Assembly: GCF_033118175.1 (NCBI RefSeq)
Contig: NC_083710.1
Span: forward strand, 43,617,501-43,681,500
Reading direction: 5' to 3'
Length of the DNA stretch: 64,000 bases
Origin: Dama dama
Lineage: Eukaryota > Chordata > Mammalia > Artiodactyla > Cervidae
The position numbers were made by a program, and so were the translations under genes. Of the stretch, positions 34,086 to 46,135 are shown one piece after another; the stretch's first letter is position 1, and each line of letters starts with the position of its first letter. Below the pieces are notes generated by a model, which saw nothing but the letters and a program-made list of their open reading frames with translations, ran no database searches and was not told the origin of the DNA.

Positions 34086-35625
34086 TCTTGATCCATTAGA
34101 GAGAGTGGCAATTAAAATAAATGTATTGCTTGCAGTTCATTGAAAAGATAAAAGAACAAAACACAAGATATTGGGTTCTTAAAATGACCAATAAGAGAAT
34201 AAACCTCATGTCAAGTGTTCTTTTGAAACAAACACACACATAGATAGAAAGAAAAATATACCACCACAACTGCCAGGAATAACTTATATGATTGATATTT
34301 TCTTTAACAACATTTCTACAATGTGAATTTCTACTCTCATTAAGTAATCTGGGGTACTCCTTTGTTTCAACTGTTTAATGGGGAATAGTGAAAACCAATG
34401 ATTAATAATATAAAATAAAAAATTAAAATTACATCTCTATTTTTGTACAGAATTAAACAAAATATATTAATTTTGAGTTAGTGTTGTAATTTGTAGCTAA
34501 CATGATTGAGCTTCCTAAAATAAAGGACTATGTATTACTGTGTATTTTATATAGAGAGAGTTATAGATTTCTAGGAAGAGTTTTATGACATTCTGAAAAT
34601 TCCTATTACAGTGTACAGTTACAGTGTATTCTAAGAATCCAGTGAGTCTCTGATATATAGATGAAAATATGTGTCCCAGAAAGAAGCAAAATGTTTAAGT
34701 TAAGAAGAAATGTTTAATAAATCCATTAGGTTTCATAATTAGTACGAGTCTTTGATAAAACTGGTGGAAATGGTGTTACTTTCCAAATTGTTTTCTGGGA
34801 TTAAAACTAATTGAATGGATAGATGATTTCAAAAGTTAGGAATTACCTAAAAATGACAGAAGAATTTCTCAAATTATATGAGGTGACCAAATAAGACCTA
34901 GGAGAAGAGGAAGAGAACAGGTTAAAAGATAATATTTTGGGTGTGAGGGGATAGATATGCAGCCATGAATCAGGATTATAGTTGTGTAAAAATACATTGA
35001 GCATATAAATATGTAACATGTGGTATAAGTGATCACAATACATACTAAGTATACCTTAAAATAATGTACTTAATCATAGACCAAGAAATCTTTACACGTG
35101 AAATTAATAAAATCTGGAGTTAATAAACAAAGCCAATCATTTGAAATCCCTTATTTGGTCAAGTGTTTAATCTATTATGTTTAAGAGTTTTCAAAGATGT
35201 GACATTGAGACCATATATTTCAGTCTTTTGCACAAGAAACTTTCTTAGCCATGGGGGCATGCTACCATTGATAATCATTAACTAGTTGAAAATACTTTTA
35301 GTAAGTATAATTTTTCAAAGCTAAAACTTCTTCTGGAGTAAAAAAACATAATTAAGATACCAATAAGTATGAAATAATCTGCTGTTGAGAGAATTATACT
35401 TTTCACTCTCTTGGATCCTAAAAGCATATAGTTAAATTAAAACATGGATGCTAATGTACAAGTATAATATTAAAATAATTTATGCTTACCTTTGAGAAGT
35501 GAGTGACACTGAAGTTAAATATTCATGACTTTCTGGTTTTATTTAATAGAAAAGCATAATTTCACTTCAGGAATCAGAAATTTATATAGGGTTAGGAAAT
35601 GCTACTGCAATATAATGCATACATT
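34086..35625. other. Unassigned AT-rich DNA
   Basis: No gene or named repeat. Confidence 0.5.
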
Positions 35626-35627
35626 AC

Positions 35628-35795
35628 AGTATTGCCTCTCAAAGTTTAATATGCATTCAAATCACCTAGAAATTTTGTTGAAATGTCGGTTCTGGCTTAG
35701 TAGGTATGGGGATTCTGCATTTCTAACAAGTTCCCAGGTAATACAGATGTTTCTGGTTCATGGACAGACTGCATTTTCAGTAGCAAAAACTTAAA
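35628..35795. mobile_element. MER5-like (hAT-Charlie) DNA transposon remnant
   Basis: Recognisable MER5A pattern: 'gcctctcaaagttta', 'tcaaatcacctagaaatttt', 'ggggattctgcatttctaac' followed by aagttcccaggtaat. Non-autonomous, with no transposase. The 89-codon frame across it is not a gene. Confidence 0.75.
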
Positions 35796-35939
35796 TATTA
35801 TTAATTAGGTTTTAATGATCTGCCTCAAGAGAAAAAGATTAGAATGAATGCAGGGTGGAGAAAAGGAAAGTTATTTTCCTCCGGTAAAAGATCAAATAAA
35901 TAATAGCTTTACTGTGTGATAATGGTTAACATGGAGAAA

Positions 35940-36064
35940 AGTGTTATTTGCTCGGTCATGTCCAACTCTTTGGAACATTATAGACTGTAGCCCACCATGC
36001 TCCTATATCCATGGGATTTTCCAGGCAAGAATACTGGAGTGCGTTGTCACTTCCTTCTCCAGGG
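35940..36064 (-). mobile_element. Bov-tA body (head missing)
   Basis: Reversed Bov-A part from gtgttatttgctcggtcatg to ccttctccaggga. The tRNA head is absent. It lies ~70 bases from an opposite-strand SINE. Confidence 0.88.
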
Positions 36065-36135
36065 AATAGCTAGCATACTAATGCTTATTTTTTACCATAT
36101 GTGTTTTGCCACAAGCCCAAAATGAACATACACAT

Positions 36136-36352
36136 TAGGTCCCCATGGTGGTTCAGTGGTAGAGAATCTGCCTGCAATGCAGGACACAAGATGCAGAGAT
36201 GCAGGTTCAATCCCTGGGTCAGGAAGATCCCCAGAAGACAGAAATGCAACCCACTCCCATATTCTTGCCTGGGAAATCCCATCCACAGAGGAGCCAGGCA
36301 GGTTACAATTCATGGGGTCGCAGAGTCAGACACAACTGAGTGACAAAACAAC
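36136..36352 (+). mobile_element. Bov-tA SINE, expanded-head variant
   Basis: Full copy with a (CAA)-type tail. The head is lengthened by about a dozen bases before the B box and carries an exact 8-base tandem AGATGCAG (36189-36196, 36197-36204). Confidence 0.92.
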
Positions 36353-36406
36353 AATAAAGTTTCAGGCAAGCAAAAATTTGGAGATTTATAAGTCTCAATT
36401 CTTATT

Positions 36407-36430
36407 CACACAAACATACACACACACACA
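36407..36430. repeat. (CA)n microsatellite
   Basis: Short imperfect CA run. Confidence 0.8.
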
Positions 36431-38189
36431 AAACAGTATTGCAAAGCAAAAACTTAAATATTTAGGCCATTTTCAATCCTACATGTTACAATTAAAACAG
36501 AAGGAGCCACTGATAATTTGACCAGCAATTTATAAGAATTTGTATTGTTCTTTTGTTTGTTTATTTCAATGTAAGTGGACCCAAATGCTTTTAACATTTA
36601 TCCTCTAAATTTTTCAACACAAATGCAGCAAGCATCTGTCTTTCTCTGTATTATGTCTCAAACCTAACCTATCACCACAGGCATCAAAGCTGAACATGAT
36701 GGTCATGCTGTTCTCTGCAACCCTGAAAGACAAACAAAAGAACAAACACACCCCAACAACTTAAAACCTGGTGCCAAGGGAGCTCTCTAGGTTGCCAAGT
36801 GCTTCTCTGATCCTCCCAGTAAATATAAAAGCTGCTTCCTTCAGTAACTGAGAACAATCACAACTGTCTTTCTACCATTCTTGTTGAACCACTGGGGATA
36901 GAGGAAAGATAGAATATAGAAATGTGCCCCAAAGTGTCCATGAATGGGTTTGATTACACAGTATGGTTTGCTACAACCTGTAAAGATTAGATAATGGGCT
37001 TTCTTAGATGTAATTTCTGTTTCCAGGAGAAGGCCTTCTAATATCTTTAAATGGTATATCTATAAAATTCTGTTTTCCTAAAGGACAGCTGGTCAAAAAA
37101 AAAAAAAAAACCTCTTATTGAACAGCACCATAGTTTTTTTACAACTTTATATATAAAAAGGTATAATCATATATGTTAGCACATGGCTATGCCCACTGAT
37201 TGTAATAAAATTTAGAAATCAAGCCTGCTTTCATTTTACTTATATAAGCTAAAGGAAAATGCAGCTATATCCGCAATACAGTGATGTCAAAGCCCATATT
37301 GTTCATTTAAGCAAGTTAGATTCAAGAGTAAAATCTAACTATAAAAATTTTGTAGGAAACTTTGGTATTAAAATCAAGGCAGTTTATATATTATGATTTA
37401 CTAACGAAGCTTAATTTTAAGCAGCAGGAAAAAAATTATGCCTGATATTTATCATACCAATTACACACAATTATATGAGGTCTCTGATTTTATGGATAGT
37501 AATATTTTTGATGATAATTTACTGATTTTAGTCACACTTTTTGTCAGCAAAGCTATACTAATATTATAAAATACATTATTTTCTATCATAAATACTCAGC
37601 CTTCCCATTCCTATCTTCTAAATTTTTTCTAAATTTTTTGAACCTAAAAATATGAAGTAAATGTAGGATTTTAAGAATAATATCTTGGGAAAAATAAATA
37701 AATTTAAAAATTAAAAAAATAATGTCTTGGGGACTTTTTTGACAATGCTGTTACTTATGAAACCATAAACAATTTTATTAAAAGTATTTTTTAATTGGCA
37801 AGGGAGGTATAATTCCTCTTGTGATGTTGTATGATAGTAGTATTTCTATTTTCTAGTATAAAATAATTCTGTTAATTTCAGAAAGATATTTATCTATAAA
37901 GAAATTTATCTTTTCTTTTAATAAAATACTTGTAATCACATTTGAAAAGAGGGAAAAAGCAGAGACTTGTCCTGAAAAATCTTTGATTTTACTGGTGACC
38001 AAGTGTCTGGGAGATTGGCTTCACCTTTTCACTTTTATAATATCTTTCACTGTATGGGAATAATTCCACCTAAATAAGAGAAAAAAATGACAGATCTTAA
38101 TTGAAAATATTAGCTTATTTGTAAAGTTTTGGATTTGATCACTCATTATTAACTGTGCATCCTTTATGTGTCAATCATTTTAGTGCAGA
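36431..38189. other. Unassigned AT-rich DNA
   Basis: No gene. An A-run lies at about 37096-37111. Confidence 0.5.
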
Positions 38190-38362
38190 CCATAGAATCC
38201 TGGTATAATGGAAATGTACTACATCTGTATTGTCCACAACCATAACCACCAGCCACACGTGACTACAGAGTAACTGAAATGTGACATGTGACTGAGGACA
38301 TACTTTTCTTATCTTATTTAACTTTTAATTAATTTATACTAAATTGTTACATGTTCAAACTA
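38190..38362. mobile_element. Ancient DNA-transposon-like repeat, family not assigned
   Basis: Resembles a widespread mammalian non-autonomous repeat with the order 'ggaaatgtactacatctgta', 'ccaccagccacacgtgacta', 'taactgaaatgtgacatgtg' and then a long A/T-rich 'ttttaattaattta' part. I recall the pattern but not a secure name. Confidence 0.5.
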
Positions 38363-38392
38363 CTGAACAATTGCACTTGCTTTCCATGATAG

Positions 38393-39592
38393 TAAGCTTA
38401 TGCTCAAAATCCTTCAAACTAGGCTTCAGCAGTACTTGAATCAAGAACTTCCAGATGTACAAGCTGGGTTTAGAAAAGGCAGAGGAACCAGAGATCAAAT
38501 TGCTAACATTCATAGGATCACAGAGAGAGCAAGGGAATTTCAGAAAAACATCTACTTCTGTTTCATTGACTACATGAAATTTTTTGTTGTGTGGATCACA
38601 AACTGTGCAAAATTCTTAAAGAGATGGGAATATCAGACCATATTACCTGTCTCCTGAGAAACCTGCATGCAGGTCAAGGAGCAATGGTTAGAATCTTACA
38701 TGGAACAACAGAATGACTGGTTCGAAATTCAGAAAGGAGCATGACAAGTTTGTATATTGTCACCCTGTTTACTTAATGTATATGCAGAGTACATCGTGTG
38801 AAATGCCAAGCTGCATGTTACAAGCTGGAATCAAAATTGCAGGAAGAAATATAAACAACCTCAGATACGCAGATGATACCACTCTAATGGCAGAAAGAGA
38901 AGAGAAACTAAAGATACTCTTGATGAGAATGAAGGAAGGGAGTGAAAAAACTGGCTTTAAACTCAACATTAAAAAAACCTAAGATCACGGCATCTGGTCC
39001 CATCACTTCATGGCAAATAGAAGGGAGAAAAGTGGAAACAGTGACAGATTTTCTCTTCTTGGGCTCCAAAATCACTGCTGATGGGGACTACAGCCATGAA
39101 ATTAGAAGACACTTGCTCCTTGGAAGGAAGGCTATGACAAATCTAGGCCACATATTAAAAAGCAAATATATCAATTTGCCGACAAAAGTCTGTATAGTCA
39201 AAGCTGCTTTTTTCCAGTAGTCATGCATGAATGTGAAAGTTGGATCATAAAGAAGGTTGAATGCTGAAGAACTGATGATTTTGAACTGCGGTGCTGGAAG
39301 ACTTTCTCCTTCCCTTGGACAGGAAGGAGATCAAACCAGTCAATCCTAAGGCAAATCAACCCTGAATACTCATGGGAAGGGCTGATGCTAAAGCTGAAGC
39401 TCCAATACTTTGGTCACCTGATGCGAAGAGCCGACTCACTGGAAAACACCCTGATGCTGGGAAAGATTGAAAGCAAAAAGGGAAGAGGGTGGCAGTGGAT
39501 GAGGTGGTTAAATAGCATCACTGACTCAATGGACATGAATTTGAGCAAACTCCGGGAGACAGTGGAGGACATGAAAGCCTGGCATGCTGCTG
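38393..39592 (+). mobile_element. BovB copy 1, 5' truncated and lacking its 3' tip
   Basis: About 1.2 kb from the start of the RT region to 'aaagcctggcatgctgctg'. The usual last ~60 bases of BovB (the shared tail catggggtcgc...gactgagcgactgaactga) are absent. Instead the sequence runs directly into the 5' part of another BovB at ~39593. No target-site duplication was found with either 39593 or 43057. Confidence 0.92.
38400..39590 (+). pseudogene. BovB reverse transcriptase remnant (copy 1)
   Basis: Decayed RT-to-C-terminus part of the BovB polyprotein. The fingers block with AGFRKGRGTRDQIANI is clear near 38460-38510. Motif A is damaged (DYMKFF in place of DYAKAFD). The catalytic box is intact as YADD at 38866-38877. 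Frameshifts near 38600, 38690 and 38975 and stops in the C-terminal part break it. The last readable frame (39385-39777) crosses the junction into copy 2. Confidence 0.88.
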
Positions 39593-42500
39593 GGGAAACA
39601 GACTCTTGGAGCTGGGAGAGGGGAGCAGTGTTCCCACAGGAGACTGAGTCAGACTTGCCTGTGAGTGTCCAGGAATCTCCAGTGGAGGCTTGGGTGGAAA
39701 GTGTGGCCTCAGGCCAAACAACAGGGAGGGAACACAGCCCCACCCATCAACAGAAAATTGGATTAAAGATTTATTAAGCATGTCCCTGCCCATCAGCACA
39801 AGATCCAGATCCCCCTCAGTCAGTCTTTCCCATCAGGAAGCTTCCATAAGCTTTTTATCCTTATTCATAGAGGGCAGATAGAATGAAAACTACAATCACA
39901 GAAAACTAACCAAACTGATCACATGGACCACAGCCTTGTCTAACTCAATGAAACTACAAGCCATGCCATGTAGGGCCACCCAAAACGGATGGGTCATGGT
40001 GGAGAATTCTGACAAAATGTGGTCCACGGAGAAGGTAATGGCAAACCACTTCAGTATTCTTGCCTTGAGAACCCCATGAACAGTATGAAAAGGCAAAAAG
40101 ATATGACATTGAACGATGAACTCCCCAGGTCTGTAGGTGCCCAATATGCCACTGGAGAACGGTGAAGAAATAACTCCAGAAAGAATAAAGAGACAGAGCC
40201 AAAATGAAAACAATGCCCAGGTGTGGATGTGACTGGCGATGGAAGTAACATTTGATGCTGTAAAGAACAATATTGCATGGGAACCTGGAATGTTAGGTCC
40301 ATGAATCAAAGTATATTGGAAGTAGTCAAGCAGATTACAAGAATTAACATTGACATTTTAGGAATCAGTGAACTAAAATGGACTGGAATGGGAGAATTTA
40401 ATTCAGACGACCATTATATCTACTACTGTGGGCAAGAATCCATTAGAAGAAATGGAGTACCTCCATAGCCAACAAAAGAGTCTGGAATGAAGTACTTGGG
40501 TGCAGTCTCAAAAATGAGAGAATGATCTCTGTTCGTTTCCAAGGCAAACCATTCAACATCACAGTAATCCAAGTCTATGTCCCAAACAGTAATGCCAAAG
40601 AAGCTGAAGTTGAACAGTTCTATGATGACCTACAAGACCTTTTAGAACTAACAACAATAACAAAAATGTCATTTTTCATTATAGGGGACTGGAATGCAAA
40701 AGTAGGGAGTCAAGAGATACCTTGAGTAACAGGCAAGGTTCTCCTTGGAGTATAAAATGAAGCAGGGCAAAGGCTAACAGAGTTTTGCCAAGAGAATGCA
40801 CTGGTCATTGTATACACCTTCTTCCAACAACATAAAGATGACTTTAACATGCACATCACCAGACGATCAATACAAAAATCAGACTGATTATATTCTTTGC
40901 AGCCGAAGATGGAGAAGCTCTATACAGTCAGCAAAAACAAGACCAGGAGCTGACTATGGCTCAGATCTTGAACTCCTTATTGCCAAATTCAGACTTAAAT
41001 TGAAGAAAGTAGGGCAAAAAAACTGGACCATTCAGATATTACCTAAATCAAATCCCTTACAATATACAGTGGAAGTGAAAAATAGATTCAAGGGATTAGA
41101 TCTGATGGAGTGGTGAAGAACTATGAACAGAGGTTCGGTGACATTGTATAGGAAGCAGTGATCAAGAAAATCACCAAGAAAAAGAAATGCAAAAAGACAA
41201 AATGGTTGTCTGAGGAGGCCTTACAAATAGCTGAGAAAAGGAGAGATGCGAAAGGCAAAGAAAAGCAAAGATATATCCATCTGAATGCAGAGTTCCAAAG
41301 AATAGCAAGGAGAGATAAGAAAGCCTTCCTCAGTGATCAATGCAAAGAAATAAGGAAAACAATAGAATGGGAAAGACTAGAGACCTCTTCAACAAAATTA
41401 AGAAATACCAAGGGAACATTTCATGCAAAGATGGGCACAATCAAGGACAGAAATGGTATGGACCTAACAGAAGCAGAAGATATTAAGAAAAGTTGACAAC
41501 AGTGCACAGAACTATACAAAAAATAACTTAATGACCCAGACAACCACAATTATGTGATCACTCACCTATAGTCAGACATCCATCCTGGAGTGCGAAGTCA
41601 AGGAGGCCTTTGGAAGCACCACTACAAACAAAGCTAGTGGAGATGATTGATTTTCAGTTGAGCTATTTCAAATCCTAAAAGATAAAGCTATGAAAGTGCT
41701 GCACTCAATATGCCAGCAAATTTGGAAAACTCAACAGTGGTCACAGGACTGGAAAAAGGCAATATTCATTCCAATCCCAAAGAAAGGCAATGCCAAATAC
41801 GTTAGCAAAGCAATGCTCAAAATTCTCCAAGTGAGACTTCAACAGTACATGAACTGAGAGTTTTCATATGTTCAAGCTGGATTTAGAAAAGGCAGAGGAA
41901 CCAGAGATCAAATTGCCAACATCTATTGCATCATAGAAAAAGCAAGAGAATCCAGAAAAACATCTACCTCTGCTTTCTCGATTACACCAAAGAATTTGAC
42001 TATGTGGATCACAGCAAACTGTGGAAAATTTTCCAAGAGTTGGGAATACCAGACCACTTGACATGCCTTCTGAGAAATCTGTATGCAGGTCAAGAAGTAA
42101 CAGTTAGAACCTGACATGGAACAATGGATTGGTTCCAAATTGGGAAAGGAGTACGTCAAGGCTGTATATTGTCACCCTGCTTATTTAACTTACATGCAGA
42201 GTACATCATGCAAAATGCTGGGCTGGATGAAGCACTAGCTGGAATTAAGATTTCTGGGAGAAATATCAATAACCTCAGATATGCAGATGACACCACCCTT
42301 AGGGCAAAAAGCAAAGAGGAACTGAAGAGCCTCTTGATGAAGGTGAAAGAGGAGAGTGAAAAAGTTGTCTTAAAGCTTATCATTCAGAAAACTAAGATCA
42401 TGGTATCTGGTCCCATCACTTCATGACAAATAGATGGGAAAGAATGAAAACAATGGCAGACTTTATTTTGGTGGGGCTCCAAAATCACTGCAGATGGTGG

Positions 42501-43057
42501 CTGCTGCCATGATATTAAAGGACGCTTGCTCCTTGGAAGAAAAGTTAAGACCAACCTAGACAGCATATTAAAAAGCAGAGACATTACTTTGCCAACAAAA
42601 GTCCATCTAGTCAAAGCTCTGGTTTTTTCAGTATCATGTAGGAATGTGACCGTTGGACCATAAAGAACATTTAACACCAAATAATTGATGCTTTTGAACT
42701 GTGGTGCTGTAGGAGACTCGAGAGTCCCTTAGACAGCAAGGTCCTGATCCAGTCAATCCTAAAAGAAATCATTCCTGAATATTCATTGGAAGGACTCTTG
42801 CTGAAGCTAAAGCTCCAGTACTTTGACCACCTGATGTGAAGAACCTACTCATTGGAAAGGACTCTAATGCTGGGAAAGATTAAAGGCAGGAGGAGAAGGG
42901 GACAATAGAGGATCAGATGGTTGAATGGCATCACCAACTCAATGGACATGAGTTTGTGCAATCTCCAGGTGTTGGTGATGGACAGGGAAGCCTGGCATGC
43001 CACAGTCCATGGGGTTGCAAACAGTTGGACACTACTGAGCAACTGAACTGAAAAAAT
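39593..43057 (+). mobile_element. BovB copy 2, near full length
   Basis: About 3.46 kb covering 5' region, endonuclease, RT and 3' end. It ends with a decayed tail (gagcaactgaactgaa, 43038-43053) followed by A-rich sequence. The 5' non-coding region (39593-40276) includes 'catggaccacagccttgtct' and 'gcaaaccacttcagtattct'. It starts immediately after truncated copy 1. It is old: every coding block is broken. Confidence 0.93.
40277..43050 (+). pseudogene. BovB endonuclease-reverse transcriptase pseudogene (copy 2)
   Basis: The most complete BovB coding region here, spread over several frames. APE-type endonuclease: N-terminal WNVRS (Asn at 40289-40291), catalytic Glu in ISELKW at 40370-40372, then TAG at 40466-40468 and a frameshift. 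The GDWNAKVG motif is at 40684-40707. The final SDH motif has become SDL at 40961-40969, losing the catalytic His. A basic linker follows at 41158-41496. RT: AGFRKGRGTRDQIANI near 41874-41920, motif A as DYTKEFDYVDH near 41983-42015, GCILSPCLFNL near 42160-42192, and an intact YADD at 42280-42291. Further stops follow 42426. In life such a protein nicks target DNA and primes reverse transcription there; this copy cannot. Confidence 0.92.
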
Positions 43058-45230
43058 AAACAAACATACAATATAAGGAATATTGTATTAACAAAAAATA
43101 ATAAATAAAAATGATAGAGATCTTTTGAAAAGGAGTACTAAAGGGAGATATGAATGGAATGAAGTAAAATGCCACATGGCAACGTGATAAAAAAAAGTTC
43201 CAGGTACATTTAAAAAGTTTGGCAAGAGAAAAGGGGTTATTAAACTAAAACTCTGTGAAAAATGTAAACTTCAACAGAGAAAGGCAATATTTTAATCTGT
43301 CTATATAAATATGATTTGTGGATGTAAATAATCCACTAAAGAAATATTCTTAATATAAAATGGTTAGAAGTAATACAACTTTAGATGCTGTCACAAAGGC
43401 ACATCACTCTTGATATAAACATTTACTAGTTAAGAGTTTATTTGTAAATCTCATTTTGTAAAGCTTACAATATCAAAAAAGTTTTGAGGAAGTCCTCTTG
43501 AAAATAATATGCAAAGAGTCTTGCACATTCCACTAAAAATTCCTGATAGTACAGGTAAGGAGTCTGAGGCATCAAAATATTTCCAGATTCCCATCACTAG
43601 GCCCTTTGTCATCTAGCCCTGCTGCTAACTGCATGATGGCTGCTAACTGCATGATGCATACCTGGCATCTCTAATACATCAAATGTTAGACAGGCACAAG
43701 ATAAGACAGGCAAAGACACTACTTGAGGCAAGAATTATCAATGTTTATTAAGTTAGCAAGTTCATGGATGAATGGTAATAGGGTTAATTTTTACTTTCTT
43801 CAAATCTGAAACTCCCAGATTTCTTTATGGCAAGTTCACCTAGATATTGATACTTTAAATTTGGAAAAAATGTTTTATTTTGTTGTGTCTATAACTAATT
43901 CAATATCAATAGAGATTTGAGCAATTAATCATGCTTTTGAGAAAAGTGCACTAGCAAATCAAACAATGTAGCTTCCAAAAAACTACGTTAATACAAATAA
44001 TGTAGTTTCCAAAAACTTTGGATTTCTACTTTGAGAATCTTGAGTCCAGCATACTGAGTAGTCAGAATCCAGTAAAAACTGTAATTGTAAAATTAGTAAT
44101 TAAAGTATAGATAAGACAAGTGTTCAAAGGCATTAAACAATATGGATTTGTCAAAAACATTTTCCTTAACAAATAGTTTTACTATTTATAACTCAAAATT
44201 TTTGTAATTTTAAATGATATACTTTAAAACATAGCAAAACACTTCTTTCTGTTCTCCAGTTAGAATAAACATTGCTTTTTCTGTGTTCTATGTTCCTTAA
44301 GTTCTTGATCCATCCCAGTACAGCAGTAATATTTTTAAAATGTCAAATGAAAGCTAACTTTTCATTTGACCTTCTTATAAAATAAGTAGAATATGTAAAA
44401 AAATGTCAAACTGGTAGTTTCTATTTTCTATTCTATTTGAAAAATACTCAGAAATGATTGCACAAGAAGTTCTCAAGGGCTTGTGTTACTCATATCTGTT
44501 CTCTTGATCCTGTATCTCCCAAAGCAATGAAATATATTTTTGATGGTTTAATATCCACTAATACTTTGGTGAATATTCTAAAAATATTCCTTTCTAGGAA
44601 AATAATTCATTCTTTGAGCTTGTAAGTAATACAGAAATATGCTTAACACACTATATAACTACTGTATTTCTCTGTAGAGAATGTAAATTCCTTGGAAAAT
44701 ATACATTCCTTGACAAATATAAGTTCCTTGAATATAAGAAGGATGTCTTGCTCATTTTATTGTTCCAGATTCTAGCGTATAACAGATTTTCAGTAAATAT
44801 AATTATTTGACTGAATATGAAGTTACCAGTGCAATCTACGACTTTTTTCATGTTCTGTTTTGTTCACAACCTTGTATCGCTTCCACTGACCAAAACTATT
44901 TCCAATGTTTTTAAAGAAAACAATATATCATCTTACAAAATGTTAGGGAGGCATGCCCACACTTCAATTTGAAAACACTGGAAACAATGGGAACATCAAG
45001 AAAGTTACTGTGGGCTTGCTGTAGTTTTCCACATCTTCTACATAACCACTTTTCTGCAGAAATCTCTGCCTAATCAAACTAGCTGTACCCTTACCTGAAC
45101 CTGCCTTGTATGCTTCTGAACGTTATTGCCTCTCCTGAACCAGTCCTGCCTCAGGCATTCTCCCTGTTTCCTTCTCTGCTAAATCTCCTTCAAAAAACTA
45201 TATGAAAGAAAGAAACCTGAATCACAAACA
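43058..45230. other. Unassigned AT-rich DNA
   Basis: No gene or named repeat apart from the short tandem duplication listed at 43621. Confidence 0.5.
43621..43656. repeat. Perfect 18-bp tandem duplication
   Basis: GCTGCTAACTGCATGATG twice in a row with no mismatch, so the duplication is recent or conserved. It lies in otherwise unremarkable DNA. Confidence 0.93.
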
Positions 45231-45234
45231 AGTG

Positions 45235-45600
45235 GTCTTACTGGAATTAAACCACCTGGTTTCCATGAGACTCTAGGCAAGTCACATTGCTGCTGCTGCT
45301 AAGTCACTTCAGTCGTGTCCGACTCTGTGCGACCCCACAGACGGCAGCCCACCAGGCTCCTCGTCCCTGGGATTCTCCAGGCAAGAACCCTGGAGTGGGC
45401 TGCCATTTCCTTCTCCAACGCGTGAAAGTGAAGTCATTCAGTCCTGTCTGACTCAGTGACCCCATGGACTGCAGCCCACCAGGCTCCTCCATTCATGGGA
45501 TTTTCCAGGCAAGAGGACTGGAGTGGGGTGCCATTGCCTTCTCCATCAGGTCACATTACCACTTTGATTTCTCGCTGGTAAAAATTGGAGCAAATCAGTC
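45235..45600 (+). mobile_element. Possible MIR split by Bov-A2
   Basis: 'gactctaggcaagtcacatt' before the SINE and 'accactttgatttctc' plus 'ggtaaaaattggagc' after it follow MIR order. Weak. Confidence 0.4.
45289..45546 (-). mobile_element. Bov-A2 SINE with target-site duplication
   Basis: Reversed dimer with a (GCT)n tail at the left and a shortened linker between monomers (45422-45440). Flanked by an 11-bp repeat with one mismatch, CAAGTCACATT (45278-45288) and CAGGTCACATT (45547-45557). Confidence 0.95.
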
Positions 45601-46046
45601 TTACAATTAAAAGAGTTGCTGGAAAACTTAAAAGAGGCTCATGCTGGTCTCAGTACATGTTAAGAATATATATTCTTCTTCCATCATTCAGCCTTATTTT
45701 TGTCAATGAAAAGATATGGAAGAAATACCAGACCTTTAAAGCCCATAATATTTTTATAAACAATTGAGAGAAAAAATTAAAGTGATATGAAAAGTTTTGT
45801 TAAGTTTCAGTCTCTTCTATGAAGGTTTCCTGACCATCCCAGTCATAAATAAAAGTTTACCTTCCTGTAGAATATGTTGGCTGCATATGCATTTCCAAAC
45901 ATAAGTCCATGAATTTATGTGCATTTTTGTCATAACATTTAGGATCCTTGGATTTCAAATGACAACAATGTACTCAGTCTGACTTAGTAAAAATGAATCC
46001 AAAACTAGAGGGGAAGGGTTAGAAATGTACCAGAAGGGTCCCAAGA
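45601..46046. other. Unassigned DNA, possible L2 piece
   Basis: 45810-45860 ('cttctatgaaggtttcctga' and ccatcccagtcataaat) resembles L2 but is short. Nothing else recognised. Confidence 0.4.
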
Positions 46047-46053
46047 TATATAC

Positions 46054-46102
<49 letters not shown>

Positions 46103-46135
46103 TGTGTGTGCATATATATATATACATATATGTCT
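46047..46135. repeat. Compound (TG)n/(TA)n microsatellite
   Basis: A long TG run, interrupted once by TATG, flanked by TA-rich stretches on both sides. One of the longest simple repeats in the window. Confidence 0.95.

Noticed and set aside
39896..40309. 137-codon minus-strand frame
   Set aside because: Antisense to the 5' region of BovB copy 2; no homology of its own.
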